DNA from: CAWAPS01 sp963783945
GTDB taxonomy: Bacteria > Actinomycetota > Acidimicrobiia > Acidimicrobiales > Palsa-688
Reading direction: 5' to 3'
Assembly: GCA_963783945.1 (NCBI GenBank)
Contig: CAWAPS010000037.1
Span: forward strand, 1-64,000
DNA: 64,000 nucleotides
The notes below the pieces were generated by a model, which was given only the letters and a program-made list of their open reading frames with translations, ran no database searches and had not been told where the DNA came from. How positions within the stretch are numbered: the first letter of the stretch is position 1; the number at the start of each line of letters is the position of its first letter. Both the position numbers and the translations under genes were made by a program. Below, one piece after another: positions 56,883 to 64,000 of the stretch.

Positions 56883-57473
56883 TCAGGCCGACGGCATCCA
56901 TTCCGGCCGGTGTCCCTCGTAGGCGTCGATCTCATCGGTGTGGCGCATGGTGAGCCCGATGTCATCCAGCCCTTCGACCAGGCGATGCTGGGCGAATGAG
57001 TCCAGGGTGAACGACGACTCGATCCCCGCCGCCGGCGCCGAGACCGTCAGCCTCTCCACGTCGACGGTCACCTCGAGCGAAGGGTCGCCCGCCACCGCGT
57101 CGAGCAGGGCCCGGCCGGTGGCCGGGTCAACCTGGGCCGGGACCAGCCCCGCCTTGGTGCAGTTGTTCAGGAAGATGTCCCCGAACCGGGGTGAGATCAC
57201 CGCCTTGAACCCGTAGTCCATCAGCGCCCAGACTGCGTGCTCCCGTGACGACCCGGTGCCGAAGTTGGGCCCGGCGACCAGGATGGTGGCCCCGGCATGC
57301 TCGGGCCGGTTGAGGACGAAGTCCCGGTCGTCGCGCCATTCCGAGAACAGGCCCTGGCCGAAGCCCGTGCGTTCCACCCGCTTCAGCCAATCGCTAGGGA
57401 TGATCTGGTCGGTGTCCACGTCGGACCGATCCAGGGGCACGACGCGGCCCGACACGACACGAATAGCCTCCAT
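56883..57473 (-). CDS. leuD: 3-isopropylmalate dehydratase, small subunit
   Basis: 196 aa aconitase swivel domain. PLDRSDVDTDQIIPSDWLKR and GPNFGTGSSREHAVWAL are family signatures. Works with LeuC to isomerise 2- to 3-isopropylmalate in leucine synthesis. It follows leuC by 28 nt on the minus strand. Confidence 0.97.
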   Translation of the reverse strand: MEAIRVVSGRVVPLDRSDVDTDQIIPSDWLKRVERTGFGQGLFSEWRDDRDFVLNRPEHAGATILVAGPNFGTGSSREHAVWALMDYGFKAVISPRFGDIFLNNCTKAGLVPAQVDPATGRALLDAVAGDPSLEVTVDVERLTVSAPAAGIESSFTLDSFAQHRLVEGLDDIGLTMRHTDEIDAYEGHRPEWMPSA

Positions 57474-57501
57474 CAGATCTCACTCCTCGGCCTTGAGACG
57501 C

Positions 57502-58909
57502 CTAACTGAGATCGGCCGGGGCGGCGAAATGGCCGGCGACGGCCGTGGCCGCCGCCACATCCGGCGACACCAGGTGAGTCCGGCCGCCGCGGCCCTGACG
57601 GCCTTCGAAGTTACGGTTGGAAGTAGACGCCGACCGCTCGCCGGGGGCGAGCTTGTCGGGGTTCATGGCCAGGCACATGGAGCAGCCCGGGTTCCGCCAT
57701 TCGAAGCCGGCGGACGTGAATATGGCGTCGAGTCCCTCGCCTTCGGCCTGGGCCTTGACTTGCGCCGACCCGGGCACGACCAGGGCCCGGACCGACGCTG
57801 CGACCCGCCGGCCGCGGAGCACTTCGGCCGCGGCCCGTAGGTCCTCGATCCGCCCGTTGGTGCACGAACCGATGAACACCGTGTCGACCGGGATGTCCCT
57901 CACCGCCGTCCCGGCGTGGAGGCCCATGTAGGCGAGGGCCCGTTGGGCCGCCTCCCGGGCCGAGGGCTCGCCCAGGTCGTCGGGTGAAGGGACCGAACCG
58001 GCGATGGGAACGACCTGAGAGGGGTTGGTCCCCCATGACACGTACGGGGTCAGCGCAGCCCCGTCGATCTTCACCTCACGATCGAACCGGGATCCGGGAT
58101 CGGTCACCAGGGACCGCCAGTCGTCGAGCGCCGATTCCCACGCCCTTCCTTGCGGGGCGTGGGGGCGGCCTTCCAGGTAAGCGAACGTCGTGTCGTCCGG
58201 GGCGACCATCCCGGCCCGGGCTCCGGCCTCGATGGACATGTTGCAGACCGTCATGCGCCCTTCCATGCTCAGCGCCCACACGGCCGGACCGCGATATTCG
58301 ATTACGTGACCCATGCCGCCCCCGGTACCGATCTGCCCGATTATGGCCAGCACCAGATCCTTCGGTGTGACTCCGGGCGGCAGTACCCCGTCGACGGTGA
58401 CGGCCATGGTTTTCGGCCGGAGCTGCGGCAGGGTCTGGGTGGCGAGGACGTGCTCGACCTCGCTCGTGCCGATCCCGAAGGCAAGGGCACCGAATGCGCC
58501 ATGGGTCGAAGTGTGGCTGTCCCCACACACGATCGTCATGCCGGGTTGGGTGAGGCCCAGCTCGGGCCCGATGATGTGGACGATCCCCTGGTGGGCGTCG
58601 CCCATGGGAAACAGGCGGATGCCGAACTCAGCGCAATTGGCTGCCAGCACCTCCATCTGCCTGGCCGATATCGGGTCCTCGATCGGCCCGTTCAGCTGGG
58701 TGGTGGGGACGTTGTGATCCATGGTTGCCACGGTGAGGTCCGGCCGGCGTACGCCGCGGCCCGCTATCCGCAGCCCATCAAAAGCCTGTGGCGACGTCAC
58801 CTCGTGAACCAGATGGAGGTCGATGTACAGGAGGTCGGGCTCACCCTCGGCCCTGCCGGACCACGTGTCGATCCCAGACCTTGTCAGCGAGGGTTTCCGG
58901 TGATGTCAT
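57502..58909 (-). CDS. leuC: 3-isopropylmalate dehydratase, large subunit (frame broken by one extra base near 58850)
   Basis: Fe-S aconitase-family subunit, 468 aa after correction. The ATG at 58909 reads TSPETLADKVWDRHVVRQG; one surplus base near 58850 then separates it from EGEPDLLYIDLHLVHEVTSP. The remainder shows VCGDSHTSTHGAFGALAFGIGTSEV, the cluster cysteine in FIGSCTNGR and the CSMCLAMN pair. Divergent from the IclR-type regulator across a 36-bp interval that holds a palindrome. Confidence 0.96.
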
Positions 58910-58916
58910 AGGGGCG

Positions 58917-58931
58917 TCTCACATTCTGAGA
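58917..58931. promoter_or_regulatory. Probable operator between leuC and the IclR regulator gene
   Basis: TCTCA-CATTC-TGAGA is a 15-bp palindrome with 5-bp arms and sits 8 bp from the leuC start. GTCTCACATT (from 58916) is repeated as GTCTCGCATT (from 58936), 20 bp further, spanning the regulator's start region. The two direct repeats, two turns apart, suggest binding of the IclR protein encoded alongside. Confidence 0.6.
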
Positions 58932-58945
58932 TAACGTCTCGCATT

Positions 58946-59613
58946 GTGGGAGAGAGTTTAAGCGGCGTAGGCGTCCTCGACAAGGCCATTCTGATCCTCA
59001 CGACCCTCGAGGACCGGCCCCGGTCCCTGCCCGACCTGAGCCGCGCCACCGGTCTGCCGCGCGCCACGGCCCACCGGCTGGCGGCCGCCCTCGAGCTTCA
59101 CGGGTTGGTGGAGCGGGACCGCTCGGGCCGCTTCGCTCTCGGCCCGGGGCTCGTGCGGCTGGGCCGGGCCGCGGGCAGCCACCGCAATCGATCGCTGGTG
59201 GAGGTCTCCGGGCCGGCTCTGGCCGAGCTGAGAGACGTCACGGGCGAGAGCGCACAGCTTTACGTCCGTTCCGGCGACAGCAGAGTGTGCGTGGCGTCGC
59301 TCGAATCCCCCCACAGTCTCCGCACCATCGTGGCGGTCGGGGCGACTCTGCCCATGGATCGCGGATCGGCGGCGAAGGTCCTGTCGAGCCGTCCCGACGG
59401 GCTCAGCCGAGGGGTGGGCCGAGAGCGTGGAAGAGCGGGAGAAGGGGGTGGCATCGGTCAGCGCCCCGGTCGTCGCAGGCGAGGGGTGTGGTGGCCGCAG
59501 TATCTGTGTCAGGACCGGTGGATCGGACCACCCGCCACCCCGGTCGCAAGTACGCCGCCGCGGTCCTGGCCGCCGCCCGGGCGGTCGAAAAGGCCCTGGC
59601 TGAGCCGGGGTGA
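58946..59613 (+). CDS. IclR-family transcriptional regulator (frame broken twice: near 59414 and 59487)
   Basis: About 221 aa after dropping two surplus bases. N-terminal winged helix-turn-helix (GVLDKAILILTTLED, LPRATAHRLAAALELHGLVERD) and a C-terminal effector domain running LRDVTGESAQLYVRSGD, PMDRGSAAKVLSS, then WAESVEEREKGVASVSAPVVAGEG and VVAAVSVSGPVDR in the corrected frames. Small IclR-type regulators encoded opposite leuCD (NdgR in Streptomyces, LtbR in Corynebacterium) control leucine and related amino acid genes; this is probably an equivalent. GTG start with no ribosome-binding site. Confidence 0.87.
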
Positions 59614-59641
59614 TCGCGACGGTCCGCCCAGCGATCGGATA

Positions 59642-60519
59642 TCAGCCGGCCGGCGCCGGCTTGCGCTGAACCGCCTCACAGGCGTTCAGCAACGCCTCGA
59701 CGAAGAGCGAGCCGACTCCTCGACGCAGGCCCGATGATCGCCTTGGACCGGAAAGGCGACGGCACCCGGGATGCCCTGGGCCAGCCCCCACTGACGCCGG
59801 GGCGAGACGGTCGAGTCGAGGGCCGTCACCACCACTGCGGTCGGCACATCGATCTCGCCGATCCACGGGCGCGAGTCGAAACGGCTGAGGGCTAGACCGG
59901 CCTGGATCAAGGCGGCCGGATCGTTGGATTCCCACTCCTCGATGGCCCACGGGGCGGTGCTGCTGGTCGCCCAGTTGCGGGTGGCCAGGTTCATGCCCTG
60001 GCGGCGCATGTTGGCTGGCAGCAGGGACAGGGCAATGGAGGCTCCCAGGCCCAGGGTCCCGAGGCGTCCGCTGAGCTCCTGGCGCGCCGCGAAACGGGCC
60101 GCGGTGGCGCACAGCACCAGGCCGTTAACCACCTCCGGATGGCGCTTCCACAGCAGCTGGGCGACGGGGCCGCCCATCGAGTACCCGACCGCGATCACCG
60201 GTCCGAGCCCGAGCTCGTCCACCAGGGCCGGCGGCGTCGTCGGCGCAGTCCTCCAGCCGGAACGGGGCCCGGCTCCTGACACCGCGGCCGTGGCCTCTCT
60301 GGTCCGGGGCCACGACCCGATACTCCTCCGCCAGGCAAGGAGAAGCACCGCGAGAAGTTCGAGCGCAGCAGTGGAGGTCCAGCCGTGCAGCAGGAGAAGG
60401 CAGGGCCGTGGTGGCGACGACGCGTCCGGGACCGGGCCCGAGTCGTACACCCGGGCCCGTCCCCTTCCAGGTAGATCGACGATCGACTGCGGCGGAAACT
60501 TCGGCCTCGACTCGTCCAC
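59642..60519 (-). CDS. Alpha/beta hydrolase, several frame breaks
   Basis: About 290 aa if corrected. The GTG at 60519 reads DESRPKFPPQSIVDLPGRGR to LLLLHGWTSTAAL, then at least two to three indels between 60223 and 60345 must be removed to give the conserved YRVVAPDQRGHGRG and the following DDAA-LVDELG. The nucleophile is in VGYSMGGPVAQ, a further break near 59710 leads to FVEALLNACEAV. With four breaks in one gene this could be a pseudogene, but its neighbours also carry errors. TAGGCT box 7 nt before the start. Confidence 0.65.
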
Positions 60520-60526
60520 GGCCGAC

Positions 60527-60532
60527 AGCCTA
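60527..60532 (-). promoter_or_regulatory. -10 box of the hydrolase gene, leaderless type
   Basis: TAGGCT on the minus strand, 7 nt before the GTG at 60519. Confidence 0.45.
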
Positions 60533-60706
60533 AGGCTCAACCGCCAGATGACTAGCGCGGTTCTCCAATTCGGGTTATACCGCCGGGGTGGCTGTCGCCA
60601 AACGAATCTCATCTGCCCTCATCCCGCTTACGCCCTTTGGCGGCAGCCTCCAGGGCGTTCGGACGTAATCGCAGAAACGAGACGACGTGGTCGCCGGTGT
60701 GACCAG

Positions 60707-61321
60707 TCAGCCGGCGTCGGCGGCGGCCAACGCGTGCTGGTGCCGTTCGTGCGCCCAGGTCGCCGACTCCCGGGCCAGAGCCGGGTGGTACCGCCAGCGC
60801 AAGAGTTGCCTCTCGACCTCCTCGGGACCCTCCCCGAGCTCCAGGAGGCTGAGGGCCAATTGCCGGCTGCGACGGCGCTGCGCCTCACATGGCGGCTCCC
60901 GGAGCTGCTCCGCCTGCCACCGCTCGTGAGCTTGCTGGAGCGCCGGCGACAGGCGGGCCGTCATCCTCCGGTTCAGAGGCGGCAGGCGTCGGCGGACCAT
61001 CAGCCGGTTGGGTCCTGCCACCTGGGCCAGCTCGAACTGGATCATCCGGTTGACAGTGCGCAGGAAGGGCGAGTGGCGGCCGCCCCGATCACCCAGCCCC
61101 AGGGCCCGGGCCGTCTCGCCGAGCGGCATCTCGAACCCCTCGGGCGACGAGTCGAATCCGGCGGCGATACGGCGGATCAGCCACGTGGTCGACGGGCCGA
61201 TGACGCCGAGCCAGAACCGCTCGACATACGGGGAGCGGGGATCGAAGCCGATTCTCTCCACCACATCGTCCGGCCACGGCATCACGGCGAGGCAGTCGGA
61301 CTCGAACGTGAACAACGACAC
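60707..61321 (-). CDS. Unrecognised actinobacterial-looking protein
   Basis: I do not recognise it. 204 aa from a GTG at 61321 preceded by GGAGG 9 nt upstream; an ATG at 61339 is the longer option. The N-terminal part has VERIGFDPRSPYVERFWLGVIGPSTTWLIRRIAAG and reads like a compact helical domain; the middle contains RTVNRMIQFELAQ and VRRRLPPLNRRMTARL; the C-terminal third is very Arg/Gln/Glu-rich (SRQLALSLLELGEGPEEVERQLLRWRYH). It has no membrane segment or cysteine motif. Its promoter region is unusually AT-rich for this genome. Confidence 0.6.
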   Translation of the reverse strand: MSLFTFESDCLAVMPWPDDVVERIGFDPRSPYVERFWLGVIGPSTTWLIRRIAAGFDSSPEGFEMPLGETARALGLGDRGGRHSPFLRTVNRMIQFELAQVAGPNRLMVRRRLPPLNRRMTARLSPALQQAHERWQAEQLREPPCEAQRRRSRQLALSLLELGEGPEEVERQLLRWRYHPALARESATWAHERHQHALAAADAG

Positions 61322-61337
61322 TTTCCTGTACCTCCAC

Positions 61338-61372
61338 ATATTTTTCAGGTTATTTCATGTATATCAGTGTCC
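61338..61372 (-). promoter_or_regulatory. AT-rich promoter region of the unknown gene
   Basis: About 35 bp at roughly 70% A+T in a genome with near 70% G+C. It contains GATATACAT and runs of T. A TATACA-type -10 box on the minus strand is the simplest reading. Confidence 0.4.
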
Positions 61373-61400
61373 GTTAGATCTGCGCAAGAGGCGATTGTGT

Positions 61401-61406
61401 GAGACT
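61401..61406 (+). promoter_or_regulatory. -10 box of the sirtuin gene, leaderless type
   Basis: GAGACT, 6 nt before the ATG, matching the box before the ilvB leader. Confidence 0.4.
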
Positions 61407-61412
61407 GGCGCT

Positions 61413-62229
61413 ATGGCGCCCGACGAGGCCTCCATGGCCGACGGCGGCGAGGGGTCACCCGGCCTGGCCCGGGCTCGAGAGGTCCTACTCCACGCCTGTC
61501 GGGTGACCGTCCTCGTCGGAGCGGGCATCTCGACCGACTCCGGCATCCCGGACTTCCGCGGCCCGCAGGGGGTGTGGACCAAGAACCCCGAGGCCGAGCG
61601 CACGGCCAACCTGTCCAACTACCTCGAGGACCCGGCGGTGCGCCGGGCGTCCTGGCAGCAGAGGCTGCAGTCGCCGGCCTGGACGGCCGAGGCCAACGCC
61701 GGCCATCTGGCCCTGGTCGAGCTCGAACGGCAGGGCCGGTTGGTCGCGGTGGTCACCCAGAACATCGACGGCCTGCACCAGAAAGCCGGCAACCATCCCG
61801 ACCTGGTCCTGGAGCTGCACGGGACCATGCTCCGGGTCGTCTGCTGGGAGTGCGGGGACGAGGGGCCGATGCAGCCTGCGCTCGCCCGGGTCCGGGCAGG
61901 CGAAGCCGATCCCCGGTGCCGGTTGTGCGGTGGGATCCTGAAATCGGCGACCATCAGCTTCGGTCAGGCGCTCGACACCACCACCATCCGCCGGGCCCAG
62001 GACGCAGCCGTCAGCTGCGACGTCCTCCTGGTCGTGGGTTCGAGCCTGGGGGTGTACCCGGCCGCCGGGCTGGTGCCTCTGGCCGCCGAAGCCGGGGCCA
62101 AGGTGGTCATACGTCAACGCTCAGCCCACCCCGTTCGACTCCATCGCGGCGGCGGTGGTGCGAGGATCGATCAGCGCCGACCTGCCGGACCTGGTGGCGC
62201 TACCCCGAAGAGTGGCCCCGGACGGGTAA
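61413..62229 (+). CDS. NAD-dependent protein deacylase, Sir2 family (frame broken by one extra base near 62111)
   Basis: Removes acyl groups from lysine using NAD+. About 271 aa after correction. GAGISTDSGIPDFRG binds NAD, TQNIDGLHQKAG carries the conserved Gln-Asn-Asp and LELHGTM the catalytic histidine; zinc cysteines are CWEC and CRLCGG. One surplus base near 62111 separates AKVVI from VNAQPTPFDSIAAAVV and leads to the stop at 62227. Convergent with the nitroreductase gene. Confidence 0.92.
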
Positions 62230-62255
62230 GGGCTCGCCACCGGCACCGCCCCGGC

Positions 62256-62854
62256 TCACCAGCCTCCCCGGTGCACGACATCCTCGAGCGGGCGCCGGCC
62301 CCGCCAGGCCGATCCGGGCGGACCGGGCCTGTCGGCCGGCCAGCCGATAGCCACCGCCCCGATGGGCTCCCATTCGGCGGGGATGGCGAACTCGGCCCGC
62401 AGCGGCTCGGGCCCTTTCCGCAATCCGAAGAACAGCGCCCCCAGGTTCTCTTCCACCGCCCCCAGCAGCAGGAGCATGGTGGCGAAGGAAACGTCGATCG
62501 TCCAGAACGGCGCCGGCCACCTGCCCACGTTGGTCAGCCCGTGGGCGATCTTGTCGGGCTCGGAGTATCGGGAGACGTAGACAGCCGGGCTGCACAGCGG
62601 AACCACGACAACCGGAGCGTCGAGCACCTTCGGCCGATCCGGTGAGGCCAGCCACTCGGCGTCGGCGCTGCACTCCCAGAACCGGCGCCGGGTGTCCTCG
62701 TCGTCCAGAACCAGAAAGGACCAGCCCTGGGCATGCCCGGCCGACGGCGCCCGCCGGGCCCGGTCCAGCAACCGGTCCACCGCCGCCGCCGGCACGGCCT
62801 GGTCGAGAAGGCCCGGCACATACGCCTCTTGCGGATGGCCTCGTCCAGCTCCAT
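62256..62854 (-). CDS. Nitroreductase-family protein (frame broken by one missing base near 62806)
   Basis: FMN-dependent oxidoreductase, about 199 aa. ATG 62854 reads ELDEAIRKRRMCRAFS; one missing base near 62806 leads into DQAVPAAAVDRLLDRARRAPSAGHAQGWSFLV, the family's FMN-binding region. It then has AVEENLGALFFGLRK and IPAEWEPIGAVAIGWP, as in actinobacterial nitroreductases of unknown substrate. Divergent from the MoeB gene with a 29-bp interval. Confidence 0.87.
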
Positions 62855-62860
62855 TACATG

Positions 62861-62876
62861 ACCGTACCGGTAACAT
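62861..62876. promoter_or_regulatory. Paired divergent -10 boxes for the nitroreductase and moeB-like genes
   Basis: TACGGT (minus strand, 62861-62866) is 6 nt before the nitroreductase ATG. TAACAT (plus strand, 62871-62876) is 7 nt before the ATG at 62884. Both genes look leaderless and their promoters overlap. Confidence 0.45.
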
Positions 62877-62883
62877 TTATGGC

Positions 62884-64000
62884 ATGGCGAGCTTCCGAGA
62901 TCTGCTACGCGACACCAAGTCCCGCATACGCGAGGTCGACACCGCCGACGCCGCGCCCGACGTCGAGCAACCGGGCACGGTGGTGCTCGACGTGCGCGAG
63001 CCCGACGAGTTCGAGCAGGGCGCCCTCCCGAGGGCTATCCATATCCCTCGAGGCCACCTCGAGAGCCAGGTGGAGAGCCGGATCGTCGACCACGACGCCC
63101 ACGTCGTCGTCTACTGCGCCGGCGGGACCCGCTCGGCTTTCGCCGCCGACACCCTGGCCCAGCTCGGCTACAGCGACGTGGTGTCGATGATCGGCGGTTT
63201 CAACAAGTGGAAGGACGAGGGCCGTCCCTGGAGGACCCCGGCGTCGCTCACCCCCGAGCAGCGCAACCGCTACCAGCGCCACATCCTCCTTCCCGAGGTT
63301 GACGTGGCCGGCCAGACGAAGCTGCTCGACTCGAAGGTCCTGCTGCTCGGGGCCGGGGGGCTCGGGTCGCCTGCGGCCCTGTATCTGGCGGCGGCCGGCG
63401 TCGGCACCATCGGGATCATCGACATGGACGTGGTGGACGCCTCCAATCTGCAGCGCCAGATCCTGCACAACCTCGACCGGATCGGCGAGCGCAAGGTCGA
63501 TTCGGCCAAGAAGACCCTCACCTCGCTCAATCCCGACGTCAACGTCGTCACCTATGACGTGCGGCTCGGAGCCGACAACGTCCTGGACGTCTTCGCCGGC
63601 TACGACGTGGTGGTGGACGGTACCGACAACTTCCCGACCCGCTATCTCGTCAACGACGCCTCGCTCAAGCTGGACATCCCCGTCGTCCACGGGTCTATCT
63701 TCCGCTTCGAAGGCCAGGCGAGCGTGTACCTGCCCCATCAAGGACCCTGCTACCGATGCCAGGTTCCCGAACCGCCGCCCCCCGAGCTGGCCCCGTCCTG
63801 CTCCGAAGCCGGTGTGCTCGGCGTCCTCTGCGGGATCATCGGCAGCATCCAGGCCATGGAGGCGGTCAAGCTCATCCTCGGAATCGGGGACTCGCTTGCC
63901 GGCCGGCTCCTCGCCTACGACTCTCTCGAGCAGAGTTTCCGGACCTTCAAGGTCAACCGGGATCCGGAATGCCCGGCTTGCAGCATTCCCAAGGAGCAGC
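62884..64000 (+). CDS. moeB: Rhodanese-MoeB/ThiF fusion, C-terminus beyond the window
   Basis: Adenylates the C-terminal glycine of a small sulfur-carrier protein and probably hands it sulfur (molybdopterin, thiamine or other thio-cofactors). 372 codons are visible. An N-terminal rhodanese domain (about 28-115) has its persulfide cysteine in VVYCAGGTRS; the adenylation domain (about 130-372) has GAGGLGSPAALYLAAAG, DxNLxRQ in DASNLQRQIL and two zinc Cys pairs (CYRC, CPAC). In MoeZ/MOCS3-type enzymes rhodanese is at the C-terminus; here it is at the front. Confidence 0.92.
   Translation, partial: MASFRDLLRDTKSRIREVDTADAAPDVEQPGTVVLDVREPDEFEQGALPRAIHIPRGHLESQVESRIVDHDAHVVVYCAGGTRSAFAADTLAQLGYSDVVSMIGGFNKWKDEGRPWRTPASLTPEQRNRYQRHILLPEVDVAGQTKLLDSKVLLLGAGGLGSPAALYLAAAGVGTIGIIDMDVVDASNLQRQILHNLDRIGERKVDSAKKTLTSLNPDVNVVTYDVRLGADNVLDVFAGYDVVVDGTDNFPTRYLVNDASLKLDIPVVHGSIFRFEGQASVYLPHQGPCYRCQVPEPPPPELAPSCSEAGVLGVLCGIIGSIQAMEAVKLILGIGDSLAGRLLAYDSLEQSFRTFKVNRDPECPACSIPKEQ

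Noticed and set aside
59642..60519. Calling the hydrolase a true pseudogene
   Set aside because: Neighbouring genes that are surely functional carry the same type of indel, so decay cannot be told from sequence error here.
61008..61412. N-terminal extension of the sirtuin in the same frame
   Set aside because: It is opposite the unknown gene and before a good -10 box and ATG; the translation is not protein-like.
62227..62645. C-terminal extension of the sirtuin beyond 62229
   Set aside because: It appears only if the surplus base near 62111 is kept; the corrected frame stops at 62229, before the convergent nitroreductase gene.

Overview
This is a gene-dense, high-GC bacterial chromosome segment, almost certainly from the Actinobacteria and possibly a deep or uncultured lineage such as Acidimicrobiia (class is inference). 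The evidence is a prfA-prmC-sua5-ATP synthase order like that of mycobacteria, an actinobacterial-type SerC, a GlgE/TreS/Mak alpha-glucan pathway, GatCAB, frequent GTG starts, and leaderless promoters with a TANNNT box 6-9 nt before the start codon. I found no phage, IS transposase, CRISPR array, rRNA or tRNA.

Layout. 0.1-2.7 kb: translation termination and tRNA modification (prfA, prmC, sua5). 2.9-10.6 kb: a complete F1Fo ATP synthase operon (atpZ, atpI, atpB, atpE, atpF, atpH, atpA, atpG, atpD, atpC), in which atpH carries a duplicated N-terminal domain. 10.6-15.1 kb: wecA-like and glyA on the minus strand, a 2H-phosphoesterase/GNAT fusion, and glpX. 15.2-20.2 kb: a plus-strand run of GT39-like membrane glycosyltransferase, FAD oxidoreductase, an undescribed zinc-ribbon acidic protein with a duplicated module, and an alpha/beta hydrolase. 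20.3-22.6 kb: M20 peptidase and the MeaB GTPase. 22.7-33.5 kb: alpha-glucan metabolism (glgP facing glgE-treS-mak-glgB, then galT). 33.7-38.1 kb: cysteine desulfurase, mnmA and ligA. 38.4-45.1 kb: a PASTA Ser/Thr kinase, an SCP2 protein, gatCAB and a DUF4333-type lipoprotein. 45.5-50.7 kb: ilvD, then ilvB-ilvN-ilvC behind a leader-peptide attenuator. 50.8-56.7 kb: a D-Ala-D-Ala carboxypeptidase, serC, an aspartate-type aminotransferase and serA, and a small membrane protein. 56.9-64 kb: leuD-leuC facing an IclR regulator, a damaged hydrolase, an unknown protein, a sirtuin, a nitroreductase, and a rhodanese-MoeB protein that runs off the window.

Functionally the window is core metabolism: energy conversion, trehalose/alpha-glucan interconversion, branched-chain amino acid and serine synthesis, and tRNA thiolation/amidation. 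Thirteen genes can be read through only by correcting one or more single-base indels, mostly one extra base and mostly outside homopolymers. The density rises toward the right end and essential genes are hit (atpB, ligA), so I read most of these as residual sequencing errors rather than gene decay. Spans are given for the whole inferred gene.

Most noteworthy: the duplicated delta-subunit domain, the zinc-ribbon double-module protein, the ilvB attenuator with a leaderless leader peptide, the leuC/iclR operator, a 102-bp palindromic element before ilvD, a 12-mer repeat with competing hairpins after ligA, and the leaderless-promoter signature at about 20 genes. I see no clear multi-gene system that I would call undescribed.
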